In this document: in pieces, positions 21,587 to 32,545 of the stretch | Position numbering within the stretch: the first letter of the stretch is position 1 | Layout of the letters: each line of letters opens with the position of its first letter | Origin: Myrmaecium sp. VS I D KN 1 | Lineage: Eukaryota; Ascomycota; Dothideomycetes; Valsariales; Valsariaceae | Direction of reading: 5' to 3' | DNA: 64,000 bases | NCBI GenBank assembly: GCA_019775845.1 | Contig: JADQAV010000017.1 | Coordinates: forward strand, 62,001 to 126,000 | Notes under the pieces: model-generated | Told to the model about the DNA's origin: nothing | The model's input: the letters and a program-made list of their open reading frames with translations, nothing else | Database searches by the model: none | Made by a program: the position numbers and the translations under genes

Positions 21587-22300
21587 TCAACAATAAGGAC
21601 TGCCATGGGATGGAACACCACGATGTGATCCCTCCGCCCGACAGTAAACCACAGTGTTCACCCACTCTCCTGACGCCGTCTGCGAGGGATAATACTCTGT
21701 ATGGGGCCTCTGGTGAAATCCAAGTCTCTCCGCCACCCGTCTACTCGGCACGTTTCTCGGGTCGACCTCGATCTCCCACGTGCTCACTCGGCCGGGCAGC
21801 GCCTGCATCAGCGCCTGTACCGCCTCCGTTGCGAATCCACACCCCTGCGCATCTGGCCTGAGGGAGTAGAACAACAGCGCTCGTGGGCCAGGCTCTTGCA
21901 TGCCCATCCTCTCCCCCGTAGTCGACTCCTCTTCCCAGACGATTTTGCACCCGACGTGGCCGAGGAACCGTGGGGGGTCCTTCAAACGGACGGCGAGGTC
22001 GAAGTGACTCCGAGGCGCCCCCTGCGCCGGTTGCTGCTTGCTGACGATCTCGGCCAGGACGGCAGATGCGCACTCCCGGTCCCAGGGCTCCCAGGTCTGG
22101 AAGCGGGCCACCTCGGGGATCGACTCGAGTTGGTAGAGGTGTTCGGCGTCAGCGTGGCAGAGTGTGAATTCACGGAGGTTGAGCCGCGGCGTGGTAATAG
22201 CGAGGGGGAAATCAGAATGGCCTCGTCCTATCGACAGTAATGACATGTCGATATGCAATGGGGCTGGGGGTATCCTGTGTGGATCTGCTCCGTTGTCCAT
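21587..22300 (-). CDS. GNAT N-acetyltransferase (RimJ/RimL-like)
   Basis: Single exon, 237 residues. The protein follows the Acetyltransf_3 pattern: the entry strand TTPRLNLREFTLCHADAEHLYQL, a central FLGHVGCKIVW strand, a core LLFYSLRPDAQGCGFATEAVQALM and the closing PSRRVAERLGFHQ. QGCGFATEA matches the acetyl-CoA pyrophosphate-binding Q/R-x-x-G-x-G/A loop. Such fungal proteins acetylate small amines or protein N-termini; the substrate cannot be read from sequence. An internal Met 18 codons downstream (MSLLSIGRG, 22246) is an alternative start close to the domain. The neighbouring GARS gene is divergent, 605 bp away. Family call is firm; function is open. Confidence 0.85.
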   Translation of the reverse strand: MDNGADPHRIPPAPLHIDMSLLSIGRGHSDFPLAITTPRLNLREFTLCHADAEHLYQLESIPEVARFQTWEPWDRECASAVLAEIVSKQQPAQGAPRSHFDLAVRLKDPPRFLGHVGCKIVWEEESTTGERMGMQEPGPRALLFYSLRPDAQGCGFATEAVQALMQALPGRVSTWEIEVDPRNVPSRRVAERLGFHQRPHTEYYPSQTASGEWVNTVVYCRAEGSHRGVPSHGSPYC

Positions 22301-22905
22301 GGTTCATACAGCTTCCTTTCCTTTTCTTGAATCGGGGAAATAAATAGTATAATAAAAAGAAGATCGCGCAACGACAAAATCGATTCAACACAGAAGGAAA
22401 CACCAATGAAAAACAATTCCCGAGGGGGTATATAAGCCCAGAGTCTACCGACCTCCTGTTCTCGCACAGCTATAAGTGCCATATAACCGTTGACATTGTG
22501 CCACTCCCACCTGATGTAGCGGTGTGATGCGGAAGGTCGCAAGGCTGAAGAAAGAAGAGTTTCCGATGTGTTTCCACGTCCGCCCGACATGATTGCATGA
22601 CCTGCCGTACAACGCGTGCTAAGAACTGCAATCCAACCCTACAATCGATATGGTCGAATTACCAGTACTCCTTCGTGTCATTGTCCACGGTCCAGTGCTG
22701 AGGATGTGAATGGAAGCCTCCGATCTCGGCCTATCAGCGCTCCGGACCCTGGCTGACCAGTCAAAGGGCCCCCCCGCATGCCAGCATCCAACCCCTCCAC
22801 CGATTTTTTGGAGGGGCAGCCACCACCATCGAACACCAAGGGGTCGTCGGCTCTCTCCCTCGACCTCTCCATCACCCAACTCACACACCGACACAGCGAT
22901 TCAAA
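22301..22905. promoter_or_regulatory. Divergent promoter, GNAT / GARS
   Basis: A 605 bp gap between divergent start codons. No other gene was seen; frames crossing it are extensions of antisense frames in GARS. Confidence 0.45.
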
Positions 22906-24268
22906 ATGTCCTCCTCGCCCTCTCTCCGCGTCCTGCTCGTCGGCAATGGCGGTCGCGAGCACGCGCTCGCCTGGAAGCTCGCCCAATCCCCGTCCGTCTC
23001 GCACATCTACGTCGTCCCCGGCAACGGAGGCACGGCGGGCGTGCCCAAGACGACCAACGTCGCCCAGTCCGCCGAGGACTTCGAGGCGCTCGCCGTCTTC
23101 GCCCGCGAGCACGAGGTCGACCTGCTGGTGCCGGGTCCGGAGGCGCCGCTCGTCGCCGGCATCGTCGACTTCTTCAAGGAGCACGCGCCCAAGGTGCAGT
23201 GCTTCGGCCCCTCGCAGGCGGCGGCCCGCATGGAGGGCAGCAAGACGTTCAGCAAGGACTTCATGGCCCGGCACAACATCCCGACGGCGGCGTTCGCCAA
23301 CTTCAGCGACTACGAGGCGGCGCGGAAGTACCTGGACAGCGTGGACCACGACGTCGTGATCAAGGCGTCCGGCCTGGCGGCGGGCAAGGGCGTGATCATC
23401 CCGACGAGCAAGGAGGAGGCCCACACGGCGCTCAAGGACATCATGCTGAACCGGGAGTTCGGCGACGCGGGCGACGAGGTCGTCATCGAGGAGTTCCTCA
23501 CCGGCGACGAGCTGAGCATCCTCACCTTCTCCGACGGCAACGTGATCAAGAGCCTGCCGCCGGCGCAGGACCACAAGAGGATCGGCGAGGGCGACACCGG
23601 CCCCAACACGGGCGGCATGGGCACCTACGCGCCCACCAAGATCGCGCCCCAAAGCGTCCTCGACGAGGTCGACCGCACCATCCTGCAGCCGACCATCGAG
23701 GGCATGAAGAAGGAAGGTACGTCACATTTTCCACTGCCATTCTATCCCACACATCACTCTAACCCCCTCTCTCTCCAACCCAGGCTTCCCCTTCTGCGGC
23801 GTCCTCTTCACCGGCCTCATGATGACCCCGACGGGGCCCCGGGTGCTCGAGTACAACGTCCGGTTCGGCGACCCGGAAACGCAATCCCTGCTCCCGCTCC
23901 TCGACGCCGACCTGGCCGCCCTCATGCGCGCCTGCACCGCCGGCACCCTCGCCGCCTTCGACCTGCGCGTCGCCGCCCCCCGCTCCGCCGTCACCGTCGT
24001 CGTCGCCGCGGGGGGTTACCCGGGGCCCTACGCCAAGGGCGTCCCCATGACCCTCACCGCCCCCCCCGCCGGCGTCGAGCTCTTCCACGCCGGTACCACG
24101 TTGGAGAATGGCGTGCTGCGCACCGCGGGCGGCCGCGTCATCGCGGCGACGGCGACGGGCGAGAGTTTGGAGGAGGCGGTCCGGTTGGCGTACCGGGGTG
24201 TGGAGGCGATTCGGTTTGAGGGCATGCAGTTCCGGAAGGATATTGCGCATCGGGCGTTGCGGAAGTAA
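22906..24268 (+). CDS. Stand-alone phosphoribosylamine-glycine ligase (GARS)
   Basis: Two exons, 22906..23716 and 23784..24268, give 431 residues. This is a complete GARS: N-terminal VLLVGNGGREHALAWKL, ATP-grasp VVIKASGLAAGKGVIIP and GEGDTGPNTGGMGTYAPT, the metal/nucleotide segment LEYNVRFGDPETQ, and the C-domain ending MQFRKDIAHRALRK. It makes glycinamide ribonucleotide, the second step of de novo purine synthesis. In ascomycetes this domain is normally fused to AIR synthetase (ADE5,7, about 800 residues). Here the frame stops right after the GARS domain, and no AIRS coding exists before the next, convergent gene. The stop codon overlaps a GTAAGG, but no downstream exon fits. G/C-ending codons dominate strongly. 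It is either a split ADE5,7 or an extra paralogue. Confidence 0.93.
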
Positions 24269-24864
24269 GGGGGAGAGATAGGTCGGGGTCGGTGGTGGGG
24301 TTTGCGTTTTCCGTTTTCTTCTTCTTTTATGATGGAGGCATTTTGATCTGGGCGTTTTTGAATTTCAAGTGGTTTTTCGCTCATGGGAAAGGGAAGGATG
24401 GAATCCTTCCTTTGTGGTAGGAGGGGGAGTGGCTATAAACGCATTGGGAAAAAAGTTTCTAACGTGTATGCATGTAGATAGGAAAGAGGGTCGTATATGT
24501 TTACATGATGGGAGAGAAAAGAGAAAAAAAGGAAAATCAGGAAGTGATGGAACGACGCCGAGATGTTTTTCTCCGTGCTCTTTTTTTTTTGTTCTCTCTC
24601 TCTTCTGTTCTTCAATGCGCTCTTCTCCTCTCTTGCTTGATTCGATGCACCCAAACCATCCATTCATTCATTCACCCATTCATACATGCAAGTGCATCCA
24701 TCCCGAATCAGATTCGCCACACACGCCTGGAACGCCTAACGAAAGAAAAAGAAAGAAGGAAGAAGAAAGAAACAAAGGAAACCAAAAAGAGAGAAGAAAA
24801 AAAAACACATGATGCGCGCTCCGGTCTTCGTGTCAGAAACTGCTCGACCCTTCCACCTCATCTC
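24269..24864. other. Intergenic between convergent genes
   Basis: About 600 bp of 3' flanking sequence, A- and T-tract rich (24500-24600, 24740-24810). I searched it for AIR synthetase coding sequence and found none. Confidence 0.55.
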
Positions 24865-26068
24865 CTACAACTTGCTCGCCCGACGATTACGCCGCCGACG
24901 CACCGCCGCACCAGACGACCAGTCCGCACCAGCAGCAGCACCATCCGCATCCTCCTCCCGCTCGACGCCCGCAAGCACATTCACGACGCCAACCTTGTCG
25001 CGCACGACGCGCTCCTCCGCACGAGCAGCGGGGTCATTCGGGTCCGCCACCGCATCCGGGCCGTCGCCCTTGAAGGCCGCGCCGTCGAGGTCGACCTTGA
25101 GGCCGCGGTTGACCTTGTGGTGCTCGGCGGTGGCGTAGGTGAGCCGGCCGTCCGGGGAGACCATCTCGCCCCGGATGAGGGCCATGGTGGTGCCGGCTTG
25201 GAGGACGCGGCAGCGGAGGCGGACGAGGCTGTGCAGGGGCACGGGGCGGAGGTAGGAGAGGTTGAGGCTGCGGGTGATGCCGCCGAGGAATTCCCAGGAC
25301 CCGGGTCGGGCGAGCGGGCAGAGGGCGGTGGTGGTGGTTATGTCTGGGATGGGGGGGTTGGTTAGTTTTGCTTATGCTGAGGGGGAAAAGGTGAGGGTGT
25401 TTCAAGGGTGCGGGGACGTGTGTGTTGGTGTTACGCGCGATATGCGTAGTAGGGAGGTACAGTGCATGTGAGGTTGGTGGGCATGGCATGGGTGCTGAGG
25501 CTGGAGACGGGAACTTTTAAGGCGGTGATGCGGCGATGCGGGGGAGACGAGACGGGACGGGACGGGAGACGGGAGCCGGCTTACCGAACAGGACGGCGGC
25601 AGCACCGCCGTGAAGGACATCTGTGAGACCACGTCAGTTCAGGGAACGTCATACAATGTACATGGGCGAAGGGGGAAAGCCATACCACTCAGATTTGTCA
25701 GGTTCTCGGAGATGGTGATCTCGTACTCGACGAAGCCTTCCGGACCGGCGTCGAGGAGCTTCAGCTTGTTCATGAGCTCATGGTCGAAGCTCTAGGTGCG
25801 TGCCACCAAGAAAGTCAGCAACGGTGAATGGATGCAATATGTGTTGTCTGAGTCCGGACGACGATGTTTTTTCTTTACCTTGAGATGGTCTGGTCGTTGG
25901 GAGGACAAGATCTTGTACCTGCATGGGAAGATGTTTGGATGAGTACATGCTACTGTATACCTACATACACCGCTGGGTAAGGCAGGAGAGGAAGAAGAGA
26001 ACTCACCGCTGGAATAGAGCTTCCACCGAGGCGATGGCGGCCTCGTGGGCGGGTGTTAAGTCTGACAT
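24865..26068 (-). CDS. Hotdog-fold acyl-CoA thioesterase (THEM2/PaaI-like)
   Basis: Five exons, 26068..26007, 25918..25879, 25791..25686, 25620..25585 and 25343..24865, give 240 residues. The hotdog signature DVLHGGAAAVLFGDITTT spans exons 4 and 5. HGG is at 73-75, and Asp83 matches the catalytic Asp of THEM2-type enzymes. After the core (YLRPVPLHSLVRLRCRVLQAG, MALIRGEMVSPDGRLTYATAEHHK), the C-terminus has an extra Asp/Ala/Arg-rich tail of about 70 residues ending RRRRNRRASKL. The final SKL resembles a PTS1, so a peroxisomal location is plausible (inference). The family hydrolyses acyl-CoA thioesters. A (CAG)9 tract in the leader is in frame with the chosen start, and an upstream ATG at 26272 would add a poly-Ala extension. 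Confidence 0.88.
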
Positions 26069-26156
26069 GACGAGCCTGTGGACCATCCGGACGTTGAGCA
26101 AGGTCGGGGAGGGAAGGAATGGATCTGGTCGGCGGTCGAAGTCGTATATAGGTATC

Positions 26157-26160
<4 letters not shown>

Positions 26161-26187
<27 letters not shown>
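26161..26187. repeat. (CTG)9 microsatellite
   Basis: Nine uninterrupted CTG units. On the thioesterase strand this is (CAG)/(GCA) in the 5' leader, about 95 bp before its start codon, and would read as poly-Ala if translation began upstream. Confidence 0.95.
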
Positions 26188-26188
<1 letters not shown>

Positions 26189-26581
26189 TCGCTGGAGGTG
26201 CAGGAACCAAAACAAGTTTATATACGACGCCGGTGAGCAGCGATCACAGCCGGGCTCGGCATGCGTGTGCACCTGCTGGGACAGCGAATGGTGTAGGAGG
26301 TCGGTATGTACTGTATGTAGGTACCGTTGGTGCTAGTAGGTAGATGTACCCTACCTATGCCAGTGAGTTACCTAGGCCTGTTTGGTCCAATATGATCCAT
26401 CTTCTCCATCCTATCCTGTCTCGTGCTGTGTTGCCCTGTGCCTGGGCGGAAGCGGGTACCTAGGCCCCGAGGAAGGACAGACGGATGGACGTCCCCGCCA
26501 CTCTGCAACCACAGCCATTACAAGAGTCCCGGGACGTTGGCGAGGCCAGGCAGACCATCTGCCATCCCAACGCCAGCGTGG

Positions 26582-26614
26582 TCAATCGGTCAATCGGTCA
26601 ATCGGTCAAATCGG
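26582..26614. repeat. Octamer tandem repeat TCAATCGG
   Basis: Three exact copies of TCAATCGG followed by one copy with an extra A. It lies in the divergent promoter region. Confidence 0.95.
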
Positions 26615-27345
26615 TCAACACTGGTGTGGTGCGCCAGCGTGGCTAGCACACTTGCCGCCGTCCGTCGATCCTGAGGCAGGACGGGCCGCGGACTGCGCGC
26701 GCCCGGCGGCTTTTTGACGTCTGAAGATTGGCCGAGCGGTTTCGGGTTTCATCTGGCAACAACCAATTGGCAGACAACAGCCCAGCACCCCCAGCAACAC
26801 AAACAGAAACGGTGACGAACGGGGGCCATCGCACGGACTACTCGGGACGACGACCTCGAGCACTGCCCTACGGAGTACCTGACGGGACCTCGGGAACATT
26901 TGACACATCTCCGATTGATTGATGCTCACCTCACCTTTCACCTTCTCAACCGCCTCGCCTTTCTCTGCCCCTCCAGCCAACCGTCTCCTTCTCCTCCTTC
27001 TCCTCCTTCTCCTCCTCTGCTCCCTTCGACATCATTCTGCTTCTCTTTTCTCTTTCCCGTCTACGCAGCCAGCCTGCCCACCTTCTCTTGTACTGTAAAT
27101 TCTAGAAGTCCACCCTTCCTCCTGCCTGACGCTGCCGTGCGGCCGTGCTGCTTCCATTCTCTCCCGTATCCCGCTCTCCGATTTGCTGTACCGCCCGCCC
27201 CAGCACCCACGAGCTCCACGTCTCCTCTAAGCCTTCCAGCTGTACTGTACGTACAACTCTGTGAATTCGTCACCCCATCGGCTGCTGGACTCGGCCGTGC
27301 TTCATCCTTCCTTCACCCCCTCCCGACTCCCAACACCCACCGTCC

Positions 27346-28782
27346 ATGGCTTCCGCTGCCCCAGTAACCGCAGACGTGCGCAAGACCGTCCTCAAGGTCC
27401 TCTTCGTCTCGCTGCTGCTCGATCTGGTGAGTGAGCTCATGCCGCCCCACCTTCACCGACACGCGTAGACTGACCGACTTCCCCACCCAAAGCTGTCCTT
27501 CACCTTCATTCTACCCCTCTTCCCCAAACTCCTCGAGTTCTACCGCGACCTCGAAGCGTCACACGCTGCCTCCGGCTCAGATTCCCCGACCCTCCTGGCC
27601 CGTGTCCTCGCCGGCCTCAACGCCTACAAGAATTCCTTCGCGCGGCCCATCAATGACCGTTACGATATCGTCCTGCTCGGTGGAGCCCTGGGCTCCCTGT
27701 TCTCCCTGTTGCAGGCAATCGCCTCCCCCATCATCGGCACGCTCTCGGACAAATATGGACGCAGAACCGCCCTGATGTGGTCGATGGTGGGCAACATCCT
27801 CTCGGTGGCCCTCTGGGTCGCCGCAACGGATTTCCGTACGTTCATTGCCAGCCGCGTGGTCGGTGGCCTGAGCGAGGGCAACGTGCAGCTGGCGCTCGCC
27901 ATTGCGACCGACGTCAGCGACGAGAGCCAGCGCGGTGCCACCATGGCCTTGGTCGGTGCCTGCTTCAGCATCGCGTTCACCTTTGGCCCTGCCATCGGTG
28001 CTGCTCTATCGAACGTCACCACGTTCGCTGCGAACCCCTTCGCGACCGCGGCTGGCTTCTCTCTCTTTCTCATTCTCACGGAGACGCTTTACCTCTATGC
28101 GTACCTCCCTGAAACACTCCCTGCTTCAAGAGACCCCGCAGATAATGCGACCAAGGGGGTCAACGAGGGCCAGGAAGGCGAGCCGAAGCCCCGCGCCTCC
28201 ACCAATTCCCATGCACTCCTGAACATGACCCACCTGATCTTCATCTTCTTCTTCTCCGGCATGGAGTTCTCCCTCCCCTTCATGACGTATGATCTGTTTG
28301 GCTACACGTCCGCGCGCAATGGCCGCCTGCTCGGCTTCATCGGGCTGGTGGCCTCGATCCTCCAAGGTGGCGTCACCCGCCGCCTCCACCCTCTCCGCGT
28401 CGTTCGGATCGGCGTCGTCGCTTGCGCCGTGGGTTTCTTCCTCCTCGGCCGGGTGTCCACCGAAGGGGGGCTCTACGTGGCTGCGGCCTGCTTGGCTGTC
28501 ACCAGCGCCACGGTCGTCACCGGTTTGAACAGCTTGAGCAGCTTCGAAGCCGCGGCCGGCGAGCGTGGCGGCAGCCTGGGAATGCATCGCAGCTTCGGCC
28601 AGATCGGACGAGCATTGGGTCCGCTTGCTTTTTGCACCCTGTACTGGTGGGCGGGGAGAGAGGTCGCGTATGCTGTCGGCGGTGCGGGAGTGGTCGCTGT
28701 CTGTGCCCTGGTCTTTAGCGGGTTAAAAGTCCCGCCCGGCACGGAGGTAAAGAGGAAGGAGAAGAAGGTGAAGAGTGGCTGA
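27346..28782 (+). CDS. Major facilitator superfamily transporter (MFSD10/TetA-like)
   Basis: Two exons, 27346..27426 and 27493..28782, give 456 residues. The first exon carries the start of TM1 (VLKVLFVSLLLDL), which continues LSFTFILPLFPKLLEFY. The loop 2-3 MFS motif A is clear as GTLSDKYGRRTALMWS. About 12 hydrophobic segments follow, with a central loop of about 40 residues (ASRDPADNATKG to RASTNSHA) and a short Lys-rich cytosolic end. The sequence is closest in pattern to the TetA/MFSD10 drug:H+ antiporter-like branch of fungi (organic anion or drug efflux). The substrate cannot be deduced. The start lies in good context and the donor GTGAGT follows Asp-Leu of TM1. Identification of the superfamily is firm. 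Confidence 0.92.
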
Positions 28783-29342
28783 GGGTGAGTGTAGAGAATA
28801 AGGGCGAGAAGAAAACATGTAATCAGCAATGTAGGATAGGTCTGTGTAGGATAGGATGTATGATCGTCAATGCTGTACTGCGAGCTAAATCATTGAAAAG
28901 AGAAGTGGATGGCATCATTGAACGTTCATGGCCACTCCTCCAAAGGATCTGGTACCTGTGTATGCTGTATGTATCCAGAGGCATGTTTATATCAAGACCC
29001 CTGTCAATAGCTCCGTGTTCTTCAGCCTGGTACCGGTACGCCAGCCAAGCCGCATGAGATCACCCCCCTCTTCCTCGCTTAAGCTCCGCGACAGCGCTAG
29101 GCCCCGAGCTTAACGGGAGGTGTCCCGCTTGCGCTTGCTTGGGGGTTGACCGTGGACCGTCAACCCCAGCTTCGCCGATGGCAATATCGATTCCCGCGCC
29201 TTGAACCAGACAGAAGAACAGACGACCTTCCCGACCACCCCCTCCTCTTCGATACGACGGCATAGTAACTCAAGTACACACACCTCCCCCTTTTCCGATC
29301 GCAACACACACACACACACACACACACCCCGCGCCGCACGTC
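28783..29342. promoter_or_regulatory. MFS 3' flank and VPS45 promoter/leader
   Basis: 560 bp between genes of the same orientation. It ends in an AC microsatellite 15 bp before the VPS45 start. No other gene was seen. Confidence 0.5.
29304..29327. repeat. (AC)12 microsatellite
   Basis: Twelve AC units in the predicted 5' leader of VPS45, ending 15 bp before its ATG. Confidence 0.95.
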
Positions 29343-31564
29343 ATGGACGTCGTCCAAGCCGTCTCCGGCTACATCACGAAGATGATGTCGGCCGGGGACA
29401 GCAACAGCAGCGGCACCGCGCCGGTGAAGATGAAAATCCTCCTGCTGGACAACGAGACTGTAGGTTTGTCTATCCGGATTTGCTGGTGTTCTAGACATTG
29501 GGCGGGGAAAGAGGGGGGAGAAGCTGCGAAGGAGGAGAGCTGACCTTCCCGTGCGCCCGCAGGTCCCCATCATCTCGACCGCAACGACCCAGTCCGCTTT
29601 GCTCAATCATGAGGTTTACCTTACCGAGTACGTCGAGATCCCACCGTCGATGTTACACAATGGAGGTTGCGCAGGGCTGACCGGAGGGGGACAATCTGTA
29701 GTCGTCTGGATAATCCGAATCGAGAGAAGATGCGACATCTGCGTTGTCTATGCTTCGTCCGACCGTCGCCGGAGTCGATACAGCTGCTGATTGAGGAGCT
29801 GCGGGAGCCGAAGTACGGGGAGTATCACATCTGTGAGCAGCCCCCGCCCCGTGTCCCCTCCGTTCCTTTCTCTTCCGACGCTGACGCAACCGCCCGCGGG
29901 TCGGTAGACTTCAGCAACATCATCAAGAAGTCCTCGCTCGAGCGGCTGGCCGAGGCGGACGACCACGAGGTGGTGCGGGCGGTGCAGGAGTACTTCGCCG
30001 ACTTCCTCGTCATCAACCCGGACCTCATGTCCCTGAACCTGGGCTTCCCCCGGCACCGGATCTGGGGTTCCACGCCGGACCAGTGGCAGCCGGAGGCGCT
30101 GCAGCGGTCGACGGAAGGGGTGATCGCGCTGCTGCTCGCGCTGAAGAAGCGGCCCCTCATCCGGTACGAGCGCGACAGCTTGCTGGCGAAGAAGCTGGCG
30201 ACCGAGGTCCGCTACCGGATCACGCAGGAGGATCAGCTGTTCGACTTTCGCAAGACGGATACCCCGCCCATTCTTTTGATCGTCGATCGTAGGGACGACC
30301 CGGTGACGCCGCTGCTGACGCAGTGGACGTATCAGGCGATGGTGCATGAGCTGCTGGGGATCAACAATGGACGGGTGGACCTGAGCGACGTGCCGGATGT
30401 GCGGCCGGAGTTGAAGGTAGGATGGAACCGGCGGGAAGGGAAGCGAGCAGATGAGCTGACAGTGTGCAGGAAATCGTGATTCAGCAGGATCAGGACCCGT
30501 TCTTCAAGAAGAACATGTATCTGAACTTTGGAGATTTGGGGCAGAACGCAAAGGAGTACGTGGAGCAGTTCGCATCGAAGAGCCAGACAAGTCACAAGCT
30601 GGATTCCATCGCGGACATGAAGCGGTTCATCGAGGACTACCCGGAGTTCCGCAAGCTCTCGAGCAACGTCACAAAGCATGTCACGTTGGTGGGCGAGCTG
30701 AGCAGGCGGGTGGGCGAGGACAACTTGCTCGACGTCAGCGAGCTGGAGCAGAGCTTGGCGTGCAATGACAATCACAACAACGATCTCAAGGTAATCGGCT
30801 TGATTTGAATTGTGAGATGTCTCATGCTGACGAAAGGGAAAACCCCGTGGCAGACCCTCCAACGCCTCATCCAACACCCGCAGATCCCGCCGGACAACAA
30901 GCTCCGACTGGTGGCCATCTACGCGCTCCGGTACGCGAAGCACCCCTCCAACCAAACCGCGATGCTGCTCGACCTGCTCGCGGTGGCCGGCAACCTGTCC
31001 CGGCACCGGATCGAGCTCGTGCCCAAGCTGCTCGCCTACCACGACTCCCTGACGGCGCACGCGGCCGGGGCCGGCGGCGGGGCCGGCGGCGTCGGCGCCG
31101 GCATCGACCTCTTCCAACCCGGCGCGCTCTTCTCCGGCGCGCGCGACCGGTTCAACAAGGGTCTGAAGGGGGTCGAGAACGTGTACACGCAGCACTCGCC
31201 CCGGCTGGAGGGCACGCTGCAGGACCTGATCAAGGGCCGGTTGCGGGAGGCATCGTACCCGTTTCTCGAAGGGCCCGGCGGCGGCGGCGGTGGTAGCGGC
31301 GGTGGTGTTGGCGGGACGACCCGCGACAAGCCCCAGGACGTCATCGTCTTTGTGGTGGGCGGGACGACGTACGAAGAGGCGAAGATGGTGGCTCAGGTCA
31401 ACGCCAGTTCGCCGGGGGTCCGCGTCGTCCTTGGGGGCACGACGGTCCATAATTCGGCTTCTTTTCTTGAGGAGGTTGAGGACGCGGTGGCGGGATGGCC
31501 GGAGGTGGGCAAGATGGGCGGATCCTCCGCCCGGGATCGCTTGGGGAGGGAGGTTGGGCGGTAG
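29343..31564 (+). CDS. vps45: Sec1/Munc18 protein VPS45
   Basis: Six exons, 29343..29459, 29563..29627, 29702..29832, 29908..30416, 30470..30790 and 30854..31564, give 617 residues. The start MDVVQAVSGYITKMMSAG, then KMKILLLDNETVPIISTA, RLDNPNREKMRHLRCLCF, KYGEYHIYFSNIIKKSSLE, ILLIVDRRDDPVTPLLTQWTY and the C-terminal DVIVFVVGGTTYEEAKMV are VPS45 landmarks. VPS45 binds Tlg2/syntaxin-16-type SNAREs and drives endosome, TGN and vacuole fusion. Two Gly-rich stretches stand out: AAGAGGGAGGVGAG before IDLF and GGGGGGSGGGVGG just before the C-terminal domain-1 strand, both probably surface loops. The last exon is strongly G/C-ending in codon use. The six splice junctions are all supported by conserved protein sequence. 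Confidence 0.95.
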
Positions 31565-32545
31565 GTGGTGCCTGTTTGCTGGGGATTTCTGTTCTCTTTC
31601 TACTTTTTTATTACCACTTTAAGAGGGGGGATTTTTGTTCTCTGGCCATTTTCTATTCTAGATATCATGCTGTATACACAGCGGAGAGTTCAATCAATGA
31701 CTACTTTGTTGAGCTCTGGGCTTCCAGGAGTGCGAGAAATGAGAGGCGGAAGGAGTGACATTATGTAAGCTTCTTTTAATCTTTAATCTTATCTTTCTAA
31801 TAACCCCGCACCACCACCACGAGGGAAAGGAAGGCGGGCGGCTGCTTCCGCTTCCCCTCTTTTTTTTTTGGTTTTTTCCCACCCCCCACTCTTTGATATT
31901 GGTGAACCGGGTATCTTCGTGCTTGGACGGATTGAGTTAACTACTTCCTGGGTTGAACTATAACATGATATGACTATATATGACTACTACTGTACCGTGC
32001 TGATGTATGAGAGAGAAATCAATTACTAGTCTCCCCATCCCCCTCCATCCCCTCCTTCTTCCCCCCCACCTTCTCCCCCCTCCGTTCTCTGTTAGACGAG
32101 GTGCATATATAGTGATATGATCTAACCCATCCCCGGGACAGCTTGATACCTCTATACGGATAGCTTGACGGAAGACGGCACCAACCTGCTGCGACCAGAA
32201 CCCCCCCTGCCGGAGGTGAGAGATACTGACTGTATATTTATTGGATTCCCCCTCTTCTCCCTCTTCTCCCTCTTCCTCTCCGCTCACTCCGCAGTGCTGT
32301 GTTCCCGCTTCTTCTTCTTCTCCTTCTTCCACTACTTTTCAGCTCCGTCCCGTTTCCTTCATACCATTCCTCACCTCAGCCTCGTCCCGCTCCGGTTGAG
32401 CTTCAGGACTCCGTCTGCTTGTCGTTGGTGAATCACCACCATCCCCTCACGACCGTGATCCAGCTGAAGAAGAAACTAACCTCCCTTCTCCGCAGACCAC
32501 CATCGAACATCCCTGACCGGAGACCACCCAACCATCACCATCACC
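31565..32545. other. Intergenic, VPS45 3' flank and phosphatase promoter
   Basis: About 980 bp without a credible gene. T-rich runs and a C/T-rich leader (32240-32400) precede the next start codon. Confidence 0.5.

Larger units (their letters stand above)
26069..27345. promoter_or_regulatory. Divergent promoter, thioesterase / MFS transporter
   Basis: A 1.28 kb gap with two short repeats (listed separately) and a pyrimidine-rich leader (26980-27060, TCTCCTTCTCC-type) before the MFS start. No coding sequence was accepted. Confidence 0.5.

Noticed and set aside
22678-23652. 324-codon frame antisense to GARS
   Set aside because: Val/Asp/Arg/Gly-rich mirror frame caused by G/C-ending codons on the coding strand; no conserved sequence.
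24269-24864. Possible AIR synthetase exons after GARS
   Set aside because: The GARS stop overlaps a GTAAGG, but no frame downstream resembles AIRS and the next gene is convergent.
30332-31450. 372-codon frame antisense to VPS45
   Set aside because: Shadow of the GC-rich VPS45 exons; the sense strand is fully explained by a conserved protein.
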